DNA of 64,000 bases. It comes from Harmothoe impar (lineage: Eukaryota; Annelida; Polychaeta; Phyllodocida; Polynoidae). The position numbers and the translations under genes are program-made. Shown here one piece after another: positions 20,820 through 31,945 of the stretch (the stretch's first letter is position 1; each line of letters opens with the position of its first letter). Under the pieces are notes generated by a model. That model was not told where the DNA came from, did not search any database, and worked only from the letters and a program-made list of their open reading frames with translations. The DNA is taken from positions 21,195,166 through 21,259,165 of the forward strand of contig OX381717.1 of NCBI GenBank assembly GCA_947462335.1, read 5' to 3'.

Positions 20820-21326
20820 GTCTTAAGATAAAACTAGTTTTAGGGAACATTTACCACCCTATTTCTAAATTATAAGGTTGTATATGAATGAAATCAATCA
20901 CTGTTTAAACCACCTATACATATGAACTAATCTGGTCGAGTTCCCCCAGCTCACCTGTCACAGTAAATTAAAGTATCTTACCAGTTATATGACTCTCATG
21001 TTGATGTTTGAAAAATCTAATCTATTCTTTCATAAAGCGAGTGCTACCATCTGAATCTATTTTAATTAATAGGCCCCTAGTTATTTGGACATTCCTATAG
21101 TAGAGTTTCCCCTTTTACAGAAAGTAGTCCTACGTTAGACTCCTAACATCTATCTAGCACAATAGTACCAGTGTTAGAACAACAAAATACCTCACACTTT
21201 GATGGTTACATCATATGGATAGTACAGCGGTAAGGCAACAATCCACTTCACACTTCACACCTCATGGATCAAGTGACATAGGCTACCTACAGCTGTTTTA
21301 CAAACTGTAACAACCAAATAAACTGT
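20820..21326. other. No gene recognised
   Basis: AT-rich, with stops in all frames. Confidence 0.35.
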
Positions 21327-21434
21327 CCCAGTGGGCACAAAATTCAGTCCAACGTTGAATCAACATTGTATCAACATTGAATCAACAGTAACAACCATTT
21401 ATCAATGTTGATTCAATGTTCTGTGCCCACTGGG
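21327..21434. mobile_element. Small MITE, CCCAGTGGGCACA ends
   Basis: CCCAGTGGGCACA on the left and TGTGCCCACTGGGG on the right, with internal copies of TTGAATCAACATTG. A related copy is at 37,502-37,596. Similar short elements occur in many animals. Confidence 0.8.
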
Positions 21435-21474
21435 GTATCTCACAGAAGAGAATCAGACTATTATAAGTAGACTG

Positions 21475-22500
21475 CTCTAAAAGAAATAGAATATAGAATA
21501 ATTCCATTGGATCTTGATAATGAAAAACCATATTGTTCACAACCACATCGCAAACTGTTTAATACCAATATTGATCCTAGACTAGACTACAAACCTGACA
21601 CCAACGTGCCAGACCTAGAAACATGGGTGTCGATCCCCACCCCAGACTCTGAGAATCCTCCAGTAGAGTTCAATCTTGAAGATTCCAGCTGCTATTTACC
21701 TGTTATACCACCTGTAGACACATTTTATTGGTCATATAGAAATGACCCAATTCAGTAAGAATTGCTGGAAGATCTATTCCTAAGCTGCAGCGAGGATGAA
21801 GATAAACCTGTAGATAATCCCAATGTCATAGCTGATAATTACCTATCGTCCCTACATACACATAGGGGTGTCAGCAGAGCTTAGAAACCCTAATTACCAG
21901 CTATACTTTCAATAGGATTTTTTTAAGCCATTGAAAACATATACGGTACATGTATGAATATACCTTACTCATTTACTGGAGATTGACTGATTGAGAGCAA
22001 CTGTTATCAATAGAAGAATCAACCTTTACTTGCTCCCAAAACCGCTCCTGAGTATACTTCAGTCTGACTTTTTAATAAAAGTATATCCCGGATGAAGGAC
22101 TATAAGTCCGAAACTAGTAGGATCTTTAAACGCTATCTGTTACAAAGTCTTTTTCATCGGAATAAAATTGGGTAACTATAACACTTTTATGGGGTTTTAG
22201 GGGAGATAAACCTCCCTATTTCTAAATTACTTTAAAGGATGCTACCAAAAGGCAGTTGTATTAGAAAGAATGGTAAAAATCAACAATCTAGTACTGCATG
22301 AGTTCTCAGTATTCCATGCACACAGCAGGCTACTGCTCAGAATGAAAATGGGAGTGGTTGTGCATCTCATCAAAAGAAATTGCTATGTACAAGATTTAGC
22401 AACGTGATGGGAAGTTGCATTGAAGCTCAGAGTACCAGTTCGGCTCATTGATCACAATGTTGAACTGAGTGGTAAGTCGTTGGGAATTTATATGGTATTT
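21475..22500 (+). repeat. Module S, right copy
   Basis: Counterpart of 7,620-8,655; collinear throughout and ending just before the 50-bp tandem repeat. Confidence 0.85.
21507..21758 (+). CDS. Short acidic/Pro-rich frame of module S, right copy
   Basis: 83 residues. The shared part is NIDPRLDYKPD, VPDLETWVSIP, PDSENPPVEFNLEDSS, YLPVIPPVDT, stop TAA at 21,756. Upstream of about 21,565 the frame is not shared with the left copy. Differences from the left copy include Asn/Thr, Arg/Cys and Ser/Pro replacements with no frame break in the shared part. Function unknown. Confidence 0.45.
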   Translation: MDLDNEKPYCSQPHRKLFNTNIDPRLDYKPDTNVPDLETWVSIPTPDSENPPVEFNLEDSSCYLPVIPPVDTFYWSYRNDPIQ

Positions 22501-22505
22501 TCTGC

Positions 22506-22790
22506 ACTAATAACTCCTTGCATAAACTCAATGTAGATTTAAACACATCTACAGCATTAATAACTCCTTGCATAAACTCAATGTAGATTTAAACACATCT
22601 ACAGCACTAATAACTCCTTGCATGAACTCAATGTAGATTTAAACACATCTACAGCACTAATAACTCCTTGCATGAACTCAATGTAGATTTAAACACATCT
22701 ACAGCACTAATAACTCCTTGCATGAACTCAATGTAGATTTAAACACATCTACAGCACTAATAACTCCTTGCATGAATACAATGTAGACTA
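22506..22790. repeat. 50-bp tandem repeat, five units plus a partial
   Basis: Unit starts ACTAATAACTCCTTGCATAA and ends ACACATCTACAGC; starts fall at 22,506, 22,556, 22,606, 22,656 and 22,706, with a partial at 22,756. Nearly identical units with no spacers. It sits exactly where the right copy of module S ends. Confidence 0.95.
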
Positions 22791-23350
22791 GAAGATCCTT
22801 GCACACTGCAGGTCCAAGGTCACCTTCACTATTTCCCCGTCTGCATTCTCTCCCTACTTTCTTCAAAAGGGATACTTAATCCAAGAGTGCAGGGTGGCTA
22901 TTCTGAACAGAAATAATAATGGTGAAGCCCAGCTAATAATTACTGGAATCCATTGGACTGCAGCAGAAGCACAACTAATAATGCAAGTGCAGGGTTATCC
23001 TCATTATACCTCCCTGCATTCTCTCCCCACTTAATCCAAAGGGGATACTTAATCCAAGAATGCATGATCCTGACCAACCCCAACCATGGACTGAGGAGTG
23101 GGCCAGAGATGGCCAACAATAGCCTCACCTTCTCTGACCAGTAGGTGGAGCTCACCCTCATCCAAATTATATAAATACTCCTGTAAACCCCCAACCCAGG
23201 GGTCTGTTCCAATCTGCCTTACAGTGGGTGTGAGACTGTACTGTTTGTTCATGTTGGTGTGGAGTACCTCTTACAGTTACAATGAAGATCAACTAAGCAA
23301 CTTACCATCTTATTATTTACAACACCTAGACACACAAGCGAGAAGGACCC
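22791..23350. other. No gene recognised; short direct repeat
   Basis: GGGATACTTAATCCAAGA occurs at about 22,870 and 23,043 with similar flanks (a CTGCATTCTCTCCC line before each), a local duplication of about 180 bp. Confidence 0.5.
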
Positions 23351-23640
23351 CTACACTGGTATCCACCTGGACCCCCGGAATATTCGGACCCCTGGTACTT
23401 GACTTTTTCTTTTTTCTAAATTGGATAAAGATTTCTACAGTCAGCTCTCTTTTGCTAGGTAGGGTCGGGTAACTTGAAACACACCTCTTCTTTTGGCCTT
23501 ATATTAAATATCAAGGGCTCCAAGTTTGATACTCAGAGAGCTTAATTTAACTTAAATTAACTGTAATAAGGTTATCATCTACAGCAAAGGAACTTATTCA
23601 GATTATATTTTACACTTGTTTATTTCTCACTTATGTGACA
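23351..23640 (+). repeat. Module T, right copy (deleted)
   Basis: Retains CTGGTATCCACCTGGACCCC and the TTGGCCTTATATTAAAT flank but has lost almost all of the 177-residue frame seen at 9,031-9,564. Confidence 0.65.
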
Positions 23641-23860
23641 GGAGGAGTCACAATCCCCCTGTCTAATTATTATTGCAGTCAGAGAGGATTTGATTTACAC
23701 ATTAGATGTCCTGATACCGTCCCAGTGCTAGGAGGGGTGTATTTGTCAGAGTGAGAGTAAGATAAGATGGCTGGAGTGATTCTGGGTTGCCCTTCTGGCT
23801 ATAGGAAATTACATTCGTCCCAGAGTGTACTAAGTTAAGTAAAGATAAAGTTGTAGACAA
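23636..23860 (+). repeat. Module U, right copy
   Basis: Counterpart of 10,363-10,560. After an ATTGCAG (acceptor-like) it is open for RGFDLHIRCPDTVPVLGGVY then LSE and stop. Confidence 0.6.
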
Positions 23861-24294
23861 GATAAATAATTGCAGTTTAAACTAATGTATGAGTATCAAT
23901 CACCCGTTCTTCAGTCAGTGTTCTAGAGGAGAACTGGCACTGCAATAGAATTGAAGTGTTACAATAAGAACACAGTTGTCACCCTGTAGGGGAAGGCCGG
24001 TAGGTGATGATAAAGATTGATATGACTGTGGTGAGCAAATCTCACATTTTTCTGTGTATTCTCTGTATGTACTCGTTTATTATTCCTTTGCTAATAGCAG
24101 GACAAGAGTCTGATGGAACATGCATACGGAAAAAAAGGAGGAGGTAGCCAGAGGAGCTAGTCAGAATGGCTAATGTTACATCAGTGAAGTGGGGGCAGCG
24201 TAGTGGGGTGTTGGCTACACATCATGAGTCCTATCTATGCTGACACCAGCCCGTGCCAGGAGGAGTTTCACTCTCCCTTCAAGAGTCGGATGAG

Positions 24295-24473
24295 ATGGCC
24301 GACCTCATTTTAGGCCGCCCAGTCAACCGGAGCCGCAGCCCTTCGCCCCAATGCAGCCGCCATCGGTACAGCCCACCGGTGTCACCTGTGTCACCAGTGC
24401 CACCGTCATCACCAGGTCAGACTGAGGGCTACATCGAGATGGATATCACGCTGCAGCCACTGGAGACTGCAGG
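24295..24473 (+). CDS. SRS/Pro-rich exon-like frame with YIEM motif, right copy
   Basis: From the ATG at 24,295: MADLILGRPVNRSRSPSPQ, then CSRHRYSPPVSPVSP, and EGYIEMDITLQPLETA, followed by GG|GTAAGTAATG (GT at 24,474). Compared with the left copy, seven codons differ: six replacements and one silent change. YIEM, like YMDM on the left, still fits YxxM. Probably an internal or first coding exon of an unrecognised spliced gene. Confidence 0.5.
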
Positions 24474-24940
24474 GTAAGTAATGATGAGGTTGTAAGAAAA
24501 ACCCTGTGTAGGCTGGTTGCCTTCAACCCGCAACATCTCTTATTCAAGTCAAAACAGCTGTCGGCTATAAGACCATGTGGGCATGGCAAGATTAGGGCAG
24601 CCCCACACAACATTGCTAGTAGAACAAAGGAAGCAGCCAGTACTACATAACAGCACCCATTGTAAATTGGGCAAGGTGCACCGACAAGACAGTGGCCATG
24701 TGCCCCGACGTACCCCACATGAGGAAAGTGACGGAGGAAAGCTGCATGAAAGGACTTATACGAAACGAGAAAACTTTCATTGAATATAAGTGCAGCATTG
24801 ATTAAATAATAAGACCTAAGTTTCCCTCTGTGGCAATAGCACTCAAACGTAAAAGGATGCTGATTACTGGACCAGAAACAAGAGGTGAATTGATGTGCTG
24901 ATCAGCCCGGCTATAGGTAATAACAATTCACCTGTCCTCA

Positions 24941-25276
24941 GTGATTGTGATGCCACGTGACTGCTCTTTCATGAGTGCTGGGTCATGGATCAATAATAGT
25001 CTAAGCAGGTGTGGAATTAAGACATCAAAAACATATAGCAAATTTGTAGCAAATGATCTATTAGATGTGGCTGCAGTGCTGCCCAGATGGGCAGAGGCCA
25101 AACTAAATGGAAGACCAATCAAAATATGGGCAGAAGATCCATTGACAGAAGAACCAGGAATTCTAGCAAAGGAAGAAAGAACAGGAAGACTGAAAATGAA
25201 AACCAAATTTGAGGCAATTAACCTCAATAGCTACAGGAATCAAGCCAAGTGCCAAAGAGCAAGTAAGTTTGATTAA
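24941..25276 (+). CDS. Frame X, right copy (longest)
   Basis: 111 residues if the first start-like codon is used; ATGs at 24,950 and 24,971 are alternatives. Segments: SAGSWINNSLSRCGIKTSKT, LPRWAEAKLNGRPIKIWAED, PLTEEPGILAKEERTGRLKM, NLNSYRNQAK. Basic, no cysteine pattern, no known domain. It ends in the TGA at 25,274-25,276 (GATTAATGA region), immediately before or overlapping the next small frame. Confidence 0.4.
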   Translation: MIVMPRDCSFMSAGSWINNSLSRCGIKTSKTYSKFVANDLLDVAAVLPRWAEAKLNGRPIKIWAEDPLTEEPGILAKEERTGRLKMKTKFEAINLNSYRNQAKCQRASKFD

Positions 25277-25440
25277 TGACAGCATCACCAGCACCCGTTC
25301 GCGCATACGGGGAGGCGTATGAGGTGGATGTTATGCTGCACCCACTGGAGACCCAGCTATATACCCCGACTGAGGTGTGCGCCTTGGAGGCTGTGGCGAC
25401 TACAGCTACGGATTCAGCACTGGTATCAACATCCGGTTAG
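25276..25440 (+). CDS. Short frame with LQPLET-like motif, right copy
   Basis: 54 residues, same start and stop as 13,378-13,542: TASPAPVRAYGEAYEVDVML then HPLETQLYTPTEVCALEA. Gln to His and Pro to Tyr changes relative to the left copy. Confidence 0.45.
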   Translation: MTASPAPVRAYGEAYEVDVMLHPLETQLYTPTEVCALEAVATTATDSALVSTSG

Positions 25441-25457
25441 ACAGTATGCAAACACAT

Positions 25458-26010
25458 TAATATCTGTGAGTATTGAGCCTTTAATGACTGCATGGTGCCT
25501 TATAATTAAGGTCACTGTTGATTTGTTGTAATAATGCAGCATCAGGGAGGAACTCTTTAGCTCAGTAGATATACAGTAAGAAAATATATCTGGATTTGTC
25601 CCTGTTTCTTACAGTCGACAGGATGCAATATTATAAGTGTGTAAAGGTGAATGGCCGGCACTTTGTGCTACTTATAAGTCTTGTGCCCCCCAGCCATTTC
25701 CATATTATGCTGATGTAAACAGCAGCTAGATGGCATTGTCTGTCCGAGCTACTGGTTTTTCTTCACATAATCATGGCTTACTCTGTGGCAGACAATATCA
25801 TGAGTTTGCAAACAAAAAGAAATACTGCTAAGAATTTGAGGAGAAAGTCTATAATGAATGCATCAATGTAGTCTTCCTTATGAATCACCGCACTATTTTA
25901 TACTTAGTAATGAGAGATGTAACAAATGTCAAAGTAAGTATGAAAAAGAACAATTATGTTGTCAGAACTGTAAAAAAGATTAGCAATGAGATATGTTTAC
26001 GTTTATCTTC
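25458..26010 (+). repeat. Module W, right copy
   Basis: Counterpart of 13,560-14,180. Confidence 0.75.
25858..25983 (+). CDS. 41-residue Cys-rich (zinc-ribbon-like) frame
   Basis: MHQCSLPYESPHYFILSNER, then CNKCQSKYEKEQLCCQNCKK and Asp, stop TAG. The spacing CxxC-x9-CCxxC is that of a small zinc ribbon. The cluster CSHC ... CC in the frame at 19,959-20,812 has a similar layout. The upstream codon is a stop, so either this is a complete micro-protein or an exon entered by splicing. The left copy has lost the frame between the two cysteine pairs. Confidence 0.45.
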   Translation: MHQCSLPYESPHYFILSNERCNKCQSKYEKEQLCCQNCKKD

Positions 26011-28787
26011 ATCTGAAAAAAAAAGCAAAAGAATCTGGAAAATTGCCAGCTGAGGAGACAGAGGACAGAGGATGGATTGTACGTACAATTGTCAACGGCC
26101 AACATCTGTACATTTGGGAGAGAGTTTCATGCCCCTAGATCATCTGTTTCTCAGACCTGAGGAGAAACTACTGACAAAGGATATTACAGTGAGCTACCTG
26201 TGCAACAGGTGTGTGTTGCGTGGGTGAGGTGGGGGGGGGGGGGGGCGTACACTGTATGCTACAGACTCAGTGACAGCAGCTACAGGTATACCCCTGCCTA
26301 TGCCAGACACACTGTCCATCTCCAGAACACTGGGCAGAAACTTAATGCAGGACACTCAGACAGCACGCTGGCCACATTAGTAATGTACAATAATGGACTG
26401 GCATTGTTTGTCATAGGGTTGACAGAAGAACGAGGAGGGTGTGACCTGCTCTAATGACTGCTATAAACCACATCACAGTTCGGGGGCAGGGGTGCTGAGG
26501 TGCTTTAAATTGATACCACTAATACATACCGTTATCACCTCACAGTCAGGGGGCTCGCCAGGAGATGCCAGATAGAGTATAACGCTGGGATGAGCACATA
26601 GTGAGCAGCTGGTGTGGAGGCCCCCGGGGGGGGGGGGGGGGCACTCTCTCAGCTTTGGTTACTATGTGCGAACATGAATCCAAGGGATAGGGTATGTTTC
26701 TGGGCCCTAGGCAAGGGCCACGAGGGCGCTTGAAAAGGTGTGCCTTTTAGGCAAATTTGGAGGAAAAGGGGTGCATTTTCAGGTTGAATGACACAAAAAA
26801 AAACTTCAGATCATACTTTCATTCAACTTTTCTGATCATAAAAATTATATACATTGTATTTCTATATTGCATATTGGTATCTTTTTAGCTCAAATTCCTG
26901 TGAAAATAGTGCTAATTGGTTGATCCCCCCCCTCCCCCCAGTGATAATTAAGGGTACCAATTCTGAGGTGATGTTCATATATAGTTACTATAGAAAAGAT
27001 AGGGAGTGCCCCCCCCCCCCCAGTGTGGAGGGTGAGCAGATAACGAGTAGCTCATAGAGCACCACCACAGGGTCGTCACCATGGATACGGCCCGTCACTG
27101 CGGCCCTGAGCTACTCATGTAGACTGGCTACCGTCCCCAGCTATGGCAAAGGGTAGGAGGGGAGGAGGTCTGAGTACACGGGTAACTCTACCATACTGAC
27201 TCAGAATTGAGCAAGTCTACTACCCACCCTACTCACCCTGAGCTGCTCACTGCTTGATAGATGTATTAGTGGGTGCTGGTTAGACTTGCTCAAGTCTCTG
27301 ATACTTAATATTATTGTAGATTATTTGATTTTAACTCCTACATGTGGAAGGTATCACTATCATCCCCTTTCTACCCACGGAGACGTCAGCAAGTCTAGGC
27401 ACTGGTGGGTTTGAGACTGACTCACCATCCAGGCTCATTATACAGGCTGTGCCTGAACATGTTTACAGAGAGAGTCGACAGAATCATATTTGATATTACC
27501 AAGTATTAAACACAAATATAAATCACACACCCTATGCTTCATTTAAAAGTGGAAAGTGCAGGACATGAGTCAAATGAGGAGAAAATCCCTACATGGATCA
27601 TGATTGTCGCAATTCGATTAACTATTGGTATTGTGATGTCCAATATGTTTGATGCTGATTGCTCTTTAGGAGGGTTATGTCCACACAAACGACCAATGTG
27701 ATGACAGATCACTGTGACCCTTCCATGTAAACCATTAAGAAATACTAAAGCCGTTTTATCAGTGTATAAAATCATTCAACTTCTACAAGAAGATAAATAA
27801 ATGAATCACCTTTATTTCAATCCAACAATATGAAACAACGCATTTTCATGTACAAAGTCCTGAGCTGTCCATGAGAACCACAGGTCTTCTGAGCGAGAGC
27901 CAGGTCCTTCAGGAAATCCTAGAAGCGGCCTAGAAGTAAGGAAAATGGCCGTGACCCATTTCCTGGTACTACATGTAGTAGTAGCAGCGTCCGCCATAAC
28001 CCAAGTAACCATCACACATCCTCTGCCAGTAAAATAGTGGGTATAGGAAGTATGAACGACCTCCTGTAGACAGACGTGAATCCGAGCTAAAGAGAACAGT
28101 CTACTTTTATAAAAGTGTCTTGTTTTACCAACTGCAGCATAGCATTGGGCCCCCGGATTGGGCCAGTCTAACCATTGGCAGACACCAATACAACGCTGGG
28201 TGGCCCTGTCATCCAGTCTAGACTAAATAGTACTGAGAAGCCTCAGAAACCCGCCTACATAGCCACCAAATTCTAGGAGGCAGAAAACAGACCATTGCCT
28301 ACATGATACGTAGAAAACCTCCATAATCCCCAAACCAGAATCCCCACCCCCCACCCCCCACCCCCCACCCCCCCCCCCCCCCCCAGGGTAGGGTACATAC
28401 TCACGCTACATGACGGTGGTCCCTGTGCCCCTCCTCCTCCAGTGGGTGCTGCCTGCCTCCCGCCCCGCGTGCTACTGGGGCGGCCTGTACAGCCTCAGCC
28501 CTGGAGGAGGGAGGTTACACTCTCCCAGCACAGGTGCTGTAACTTATGCTCCAGCTTAGTAAATAGAGTTTGAACCTACATAGTGAACCAGATATCTGCT
28601 CGGAGCTGTATATTGGGAGTCGTAAAAGTTATTCTTGGTTCTAGCCTGCTTCTGTTTCGGTGTATTTCTTCTTTAACTTCTTCCTTCGTATTAATATATT
28701 CAATAATATTGTGACATTTACTGGAATAATGAGTTATATTCATACTAGAAATAAGACCCACACTGTAAAAAATGTTGTAGGTGTACG
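26011..28787. other. No convincing gene; poly-G and poly-C tracts
   Basis: Runs of G at 26,230-26,245 and 26,626-26,640 and of C at 26,926-26,938, 27,009-27,020 and 28,340-28,384 (a CCCCCCA repeat ending in pure C). An open frame at 26,200-26,454 spans the G-run and is not supported. An ATG at about 27,946 opens a 30-codon frame with a signal-peptide-like hydrophobic start, too short to call. Confidence 0.4.
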
Positions 28788-28967
28788 CAGGGGCGGACCC
28801 AGGAATTTGAAAAGGGGGGGGGGGGGTCCACCAAACACCAATTAAAAGTACCGAAAAGTGACGCGACTCGACTCGCGGCGGATCAAATTATCATTAAAAA
28901 ATATTTTAAAAATTCCAAAAGGGGGGGGGGTCCTGACCCCCAGGACCCCCCTCTGGATCCGCCGCTG
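28788..28967. mobile_element. MITE with CAGGGGCGGACCCAGG ends
   Basis: Left end CAGGGGCGGACCCAGGAATT and right end CTGGATCCGCCGCTG are inverted copies, with poly-G arms next to each. Ends of the CAGGGGCGGATCC type are common among hAT-like non-autonomous elements. No clean 8-bp target duplication is visible. Confidence 0.75.
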
Positions 28968-29543
28968 GTAAGGTAGATTATATTGTTGGTGTACAGCAAG
29001 CAGGGCTGAATTGTGATAAAGGGGGGAGGAGGGCCATTGTTGAAAAATCCCTCAAACTAATTTATATTTGAAAAAGACATTTGGCAAAAGAAAAAAGGGG
29101 GGGGGTGTAAATCCGCGCCTGGGCAAGTTTTCTCACTACATGTAAAGCCAAGGACTATTACCCTACCACCCTCTCAGCCTTCTGTTGGCGTTATGCAAAG
29201 TATCTACTTTCACTGATTGAAGCTTTTGAAATAACACTTTTTAACTAAAAATCCACGGAGTTATGTAAGAAAAAAATCTCAATTTCATGGACATTGGATT
29301 GGGAGGGGTCGAAAAAATACCCTTTTCCTGAGTTTTTGTAAATGCCGGTTGTGTGTACATGTACCATGGGGAGTGCAGGGAGTCGGGTGTGAGCGTTCCC
29401 ATTATGAGGCACCACCGACTACCAAGTACCATGCCTCCCTTATCTCCCTGTCTGCAGTAGCTCATCTCCCGTTATCTACACTCCACACCCCGGCCCCATC
29501 ATGTACCTGACTGATAGCAGCTGGGGGGGGGGGGGGGGGGGCA

Positions 29544-30049
29544 TTAACCCTGTAAGGGCCGCAACATACCTTTATGTTATGACATTGGTCGTCATGATGC
29601 ATTCATGCAGCCCTGGCGAGTGACTCGCCAGGGCTACATTCAACATGACGACCCTATGGAGTTGGGAGACTCTCAAAGGGTCGGCATGATGCACCAATGC
29701 AGCACTGGTGAGTTACTTGCTAGGGCTGCATTGGTGCATCATTACCAGACAAATGTCACCTTTTAGCGACATGCTGTCCTGAAAGGGTTAACTCTGTAAG
29801 GGCTGCATATAGTGTAAGGAAGCATGGCCCTGTATGCATGTTGTCGTCATGATGCATTCATGCAGCAGCCTGCAGCCTTGTAAGTCTGCATGCCAGGGCT
29901 GCATTCATGCATCATGCCGTCCCTGCATACGATGCCAAAAGATTGGCATGATGCATGAATGCAGTGTTAGTTCCTTACCAGCTCAGCGGCGGTGCATCAT
30001 GACGACGAAAATGTAGTTTTGAGGTGAGCTGCGGTCCTTAAAGGGTTAG
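29544..30049. mobile_element. Two abutting TTAA-flanked MITEs (family M1)
   Basis: First element 29,544-29,791: TTAACCCTGTAAGGG ... CTGAAAGGGTTAA. Second 29,788-30,049, sharing the TTAA and ending TTAAAGGGTTAG. Interiors repeat CATGATGCATTCATGCAG and the palindrome CTGGCGAGTGACTCGCCAG. TTAA duplication with CCCTTTAA-type ends recalls piggyBac-derived MITEs (inference). Other members: about 33,820-33,983, 35,200-35,806 (interrupted), 41,936-42,182, 44,262-44,585, 47,650-47,872 and 63,002-63,207. Confidence 0.8.
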
Positions 30050-30570
30050 TCCCATAGATCAGCCTTTATGAGGTCACGTGTCTGACCACGTGCCACCAGA
30101 ACGTGTGCTGCACGTGTGCTACACACCCCCCCCCCCCCCACACACACACACACACACACGGCTCATCTAGCAAATTAGACTGGCGTACCCTACTTCTTTG
30201 ATCATGGCGGCGCTAGGTATAGGATAGATACCCAGGAGATACCCGTCAAGGTTTCCACATACAGTTATATTAGGTATCCCAGTAGGCGACCGCTGGCCGT
30301 GTCCTCGCATAAAAAATATCCCAAACACATACTTTTAGAATGGCCCTCATATCCAGACTATATGGAGCACAGCAAATTTAAAATATGCTACTGAATGCTG
30401 TAATACGTGCGCATTACTCTGGTTTATCAAGACAGTTTCATCATGATGCTAAGTACCCCTACTGATGCTGGGAAAACCACTAACAAATGGAAAACGGGAA
30501 CTTCTGCCAGTGAGTAGCCATGCAGGCATTGCTGGCACATTGTCTAAATATTGATTTCGCTTCCACGCCA
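30050..30570. other. No gene; poly-C/(CA)n at 30,126-30,160
   Basis: Short compound microsatellite; otherwise unassigned. Confidence 0.4.
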
Positions 30571-30579
30571 TAAGAGATA

Positions 30580-31140
30580 CAGTCTCAGGAACTTAACCAG
30601 GGCAAGCTGGATACTCTGGGCATCATTTTAAGGTATAGAACGTGGGGATGGGCCCATTGGAAGTATTTTTAGATCAAAAAATAAGAATTTTCAGGCAATT
30701 TTCGGCAATTTTTCAAAGAGCTATGTATACATGTTTGGGGTCATTTGAAAGGCATTTCTCTGTTCTATGAGATGCACTAACTAACTACTTGATATGGTTA
30801 ATGGCGTAAGAGCGAAATAAGAATAAAACACTCAACCCCCTAAAACTCTTGAATATACACGGTTCTCACTCCCATCCCATTGAAGATACAGTTCTAGGAG
30901 GTACACCATAATAAGCGGAACACTATTGGCTACATTTTGAAGTATATAAAGTGGTGGTCGGTCTATTAGAAGTATTTTTAAATAGAAATATGTTCATTTT
31001 CAGGTGATTATAAGCACTTTTTAACAATTTCTTGAAATTATATATACACATATTTGGGGTCATTTGAGAGGTATTTCTTTGCTCTATGATATGCACTACC
31101 TCTTTAGTCGATACACCTTTCAGCATGACAGCGAGAGTAT
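30580..31140. repeat. Diverged tandem duplication, about 290 bp unit
   Basis: AGAAGTATTTTTA-type block, a TTTCAGG(C/T) line, GGGGTCATTTGA(A/G)AGG, TATTTCT and ATGA-ATGCACTA occur once at 30,660-30,780 and again at 30,968-31,095 in the same order. Confidence 0.65.
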
Positions 31141-31567
31141 AAGAAAGGGCCTAACTCAAGCACCAGAGTCCACATCTGATGGTATTTGTCCTCACATATC
31201 TGCTATATATAAGTTACATAACATGCAACATCAATACATATGACCCCTCAAAACACACATACTTGAGATTGCCTGAAAAATAATCCATTTAGACATTTGT
31301 ATTCGAATTGCAAGCCTATGTGTACCCAACATGGAAAACCACAATATCAGGATTTGTGAATCATTATGTAATAGGCCTGATAATTACATAATTGTGTTGT
31401 TATTGTCTAGGAATAGTATAAATGGGTTGATATCAAAAGTTAGATTCAGAGGATAAGCGGAAATGTTGTTCTTAGATGCTATAAAGTAGCCTATTATCTG
31501 CCCAATTTTCACCAATTTTAGAGAATTACAAGATTTTGATCAATTTACCTAGTATGATGTAATACTT

Positions 31568-31945
31568 TTAATGAATAAAAACTTCCTGAAACTGATGTAT
31601 ACCATATTGATCTATATCTAGAACAGAAATCAAATAGATATATGAAACTGTTGTTGTGTGGTGTTGATTTGAAGTCTGGTCAAATCCACAGTTCCAGGAC
31701 ATAGGAGAAGTTAGCATTATCCTCATTTTTAGATGTAAATTCTGAAGTAAACTTTGATAATCCAGATCTGGGAAAAAATAGGCACCATCTCTGTGATTTG
31801 TATAAAGGATCCCTAGAGGACCAACAGAATATCTGATATGTTGGTGAAATGAGACCCTACCAAAGTTGTCATATCTATCCATTTCTGTGCCAGATCTATC
31901 AGAATATATGCAATATATTGCGACTTTGAGGGCCTTTAAAAACAA
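31568..31945 (-). CDS. Open frame of unknown status
   Basis: 125 codons on the minus strand with an ordinary amino-acid mix (for example DRYDNFGRVSFHQHIRYSVG). There is no copy elsewhere, no domain and no splice context I trust. It could be a decayed exon or chance. Confidence 0.15.
   Translation of the reverse strand: MFLKALKVAIYCIYSDRSGTEMDRYDNFGRVSFHQHIRYSVGPLGILYTNHRDGAYFFPDLDYQSLLQNLHLKMRIMLTSPMSWNCGFDQTSNQHHTTTVSYIYLISVLDIDQYGIHQFQEVFIH

Larger units (their letters stand above)
23861..25290 (+). repeat. Module V/X, right copy
   Basis: Single copy of the unit that is duplicated on the left side, with all three short frames open. Confidence 0.8.

Noticed and set aside
22506..22790. CRISPR-like array
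   Set aside because: The whole 50-bp unit repeats without unique spacers, and the context is an animal genome.
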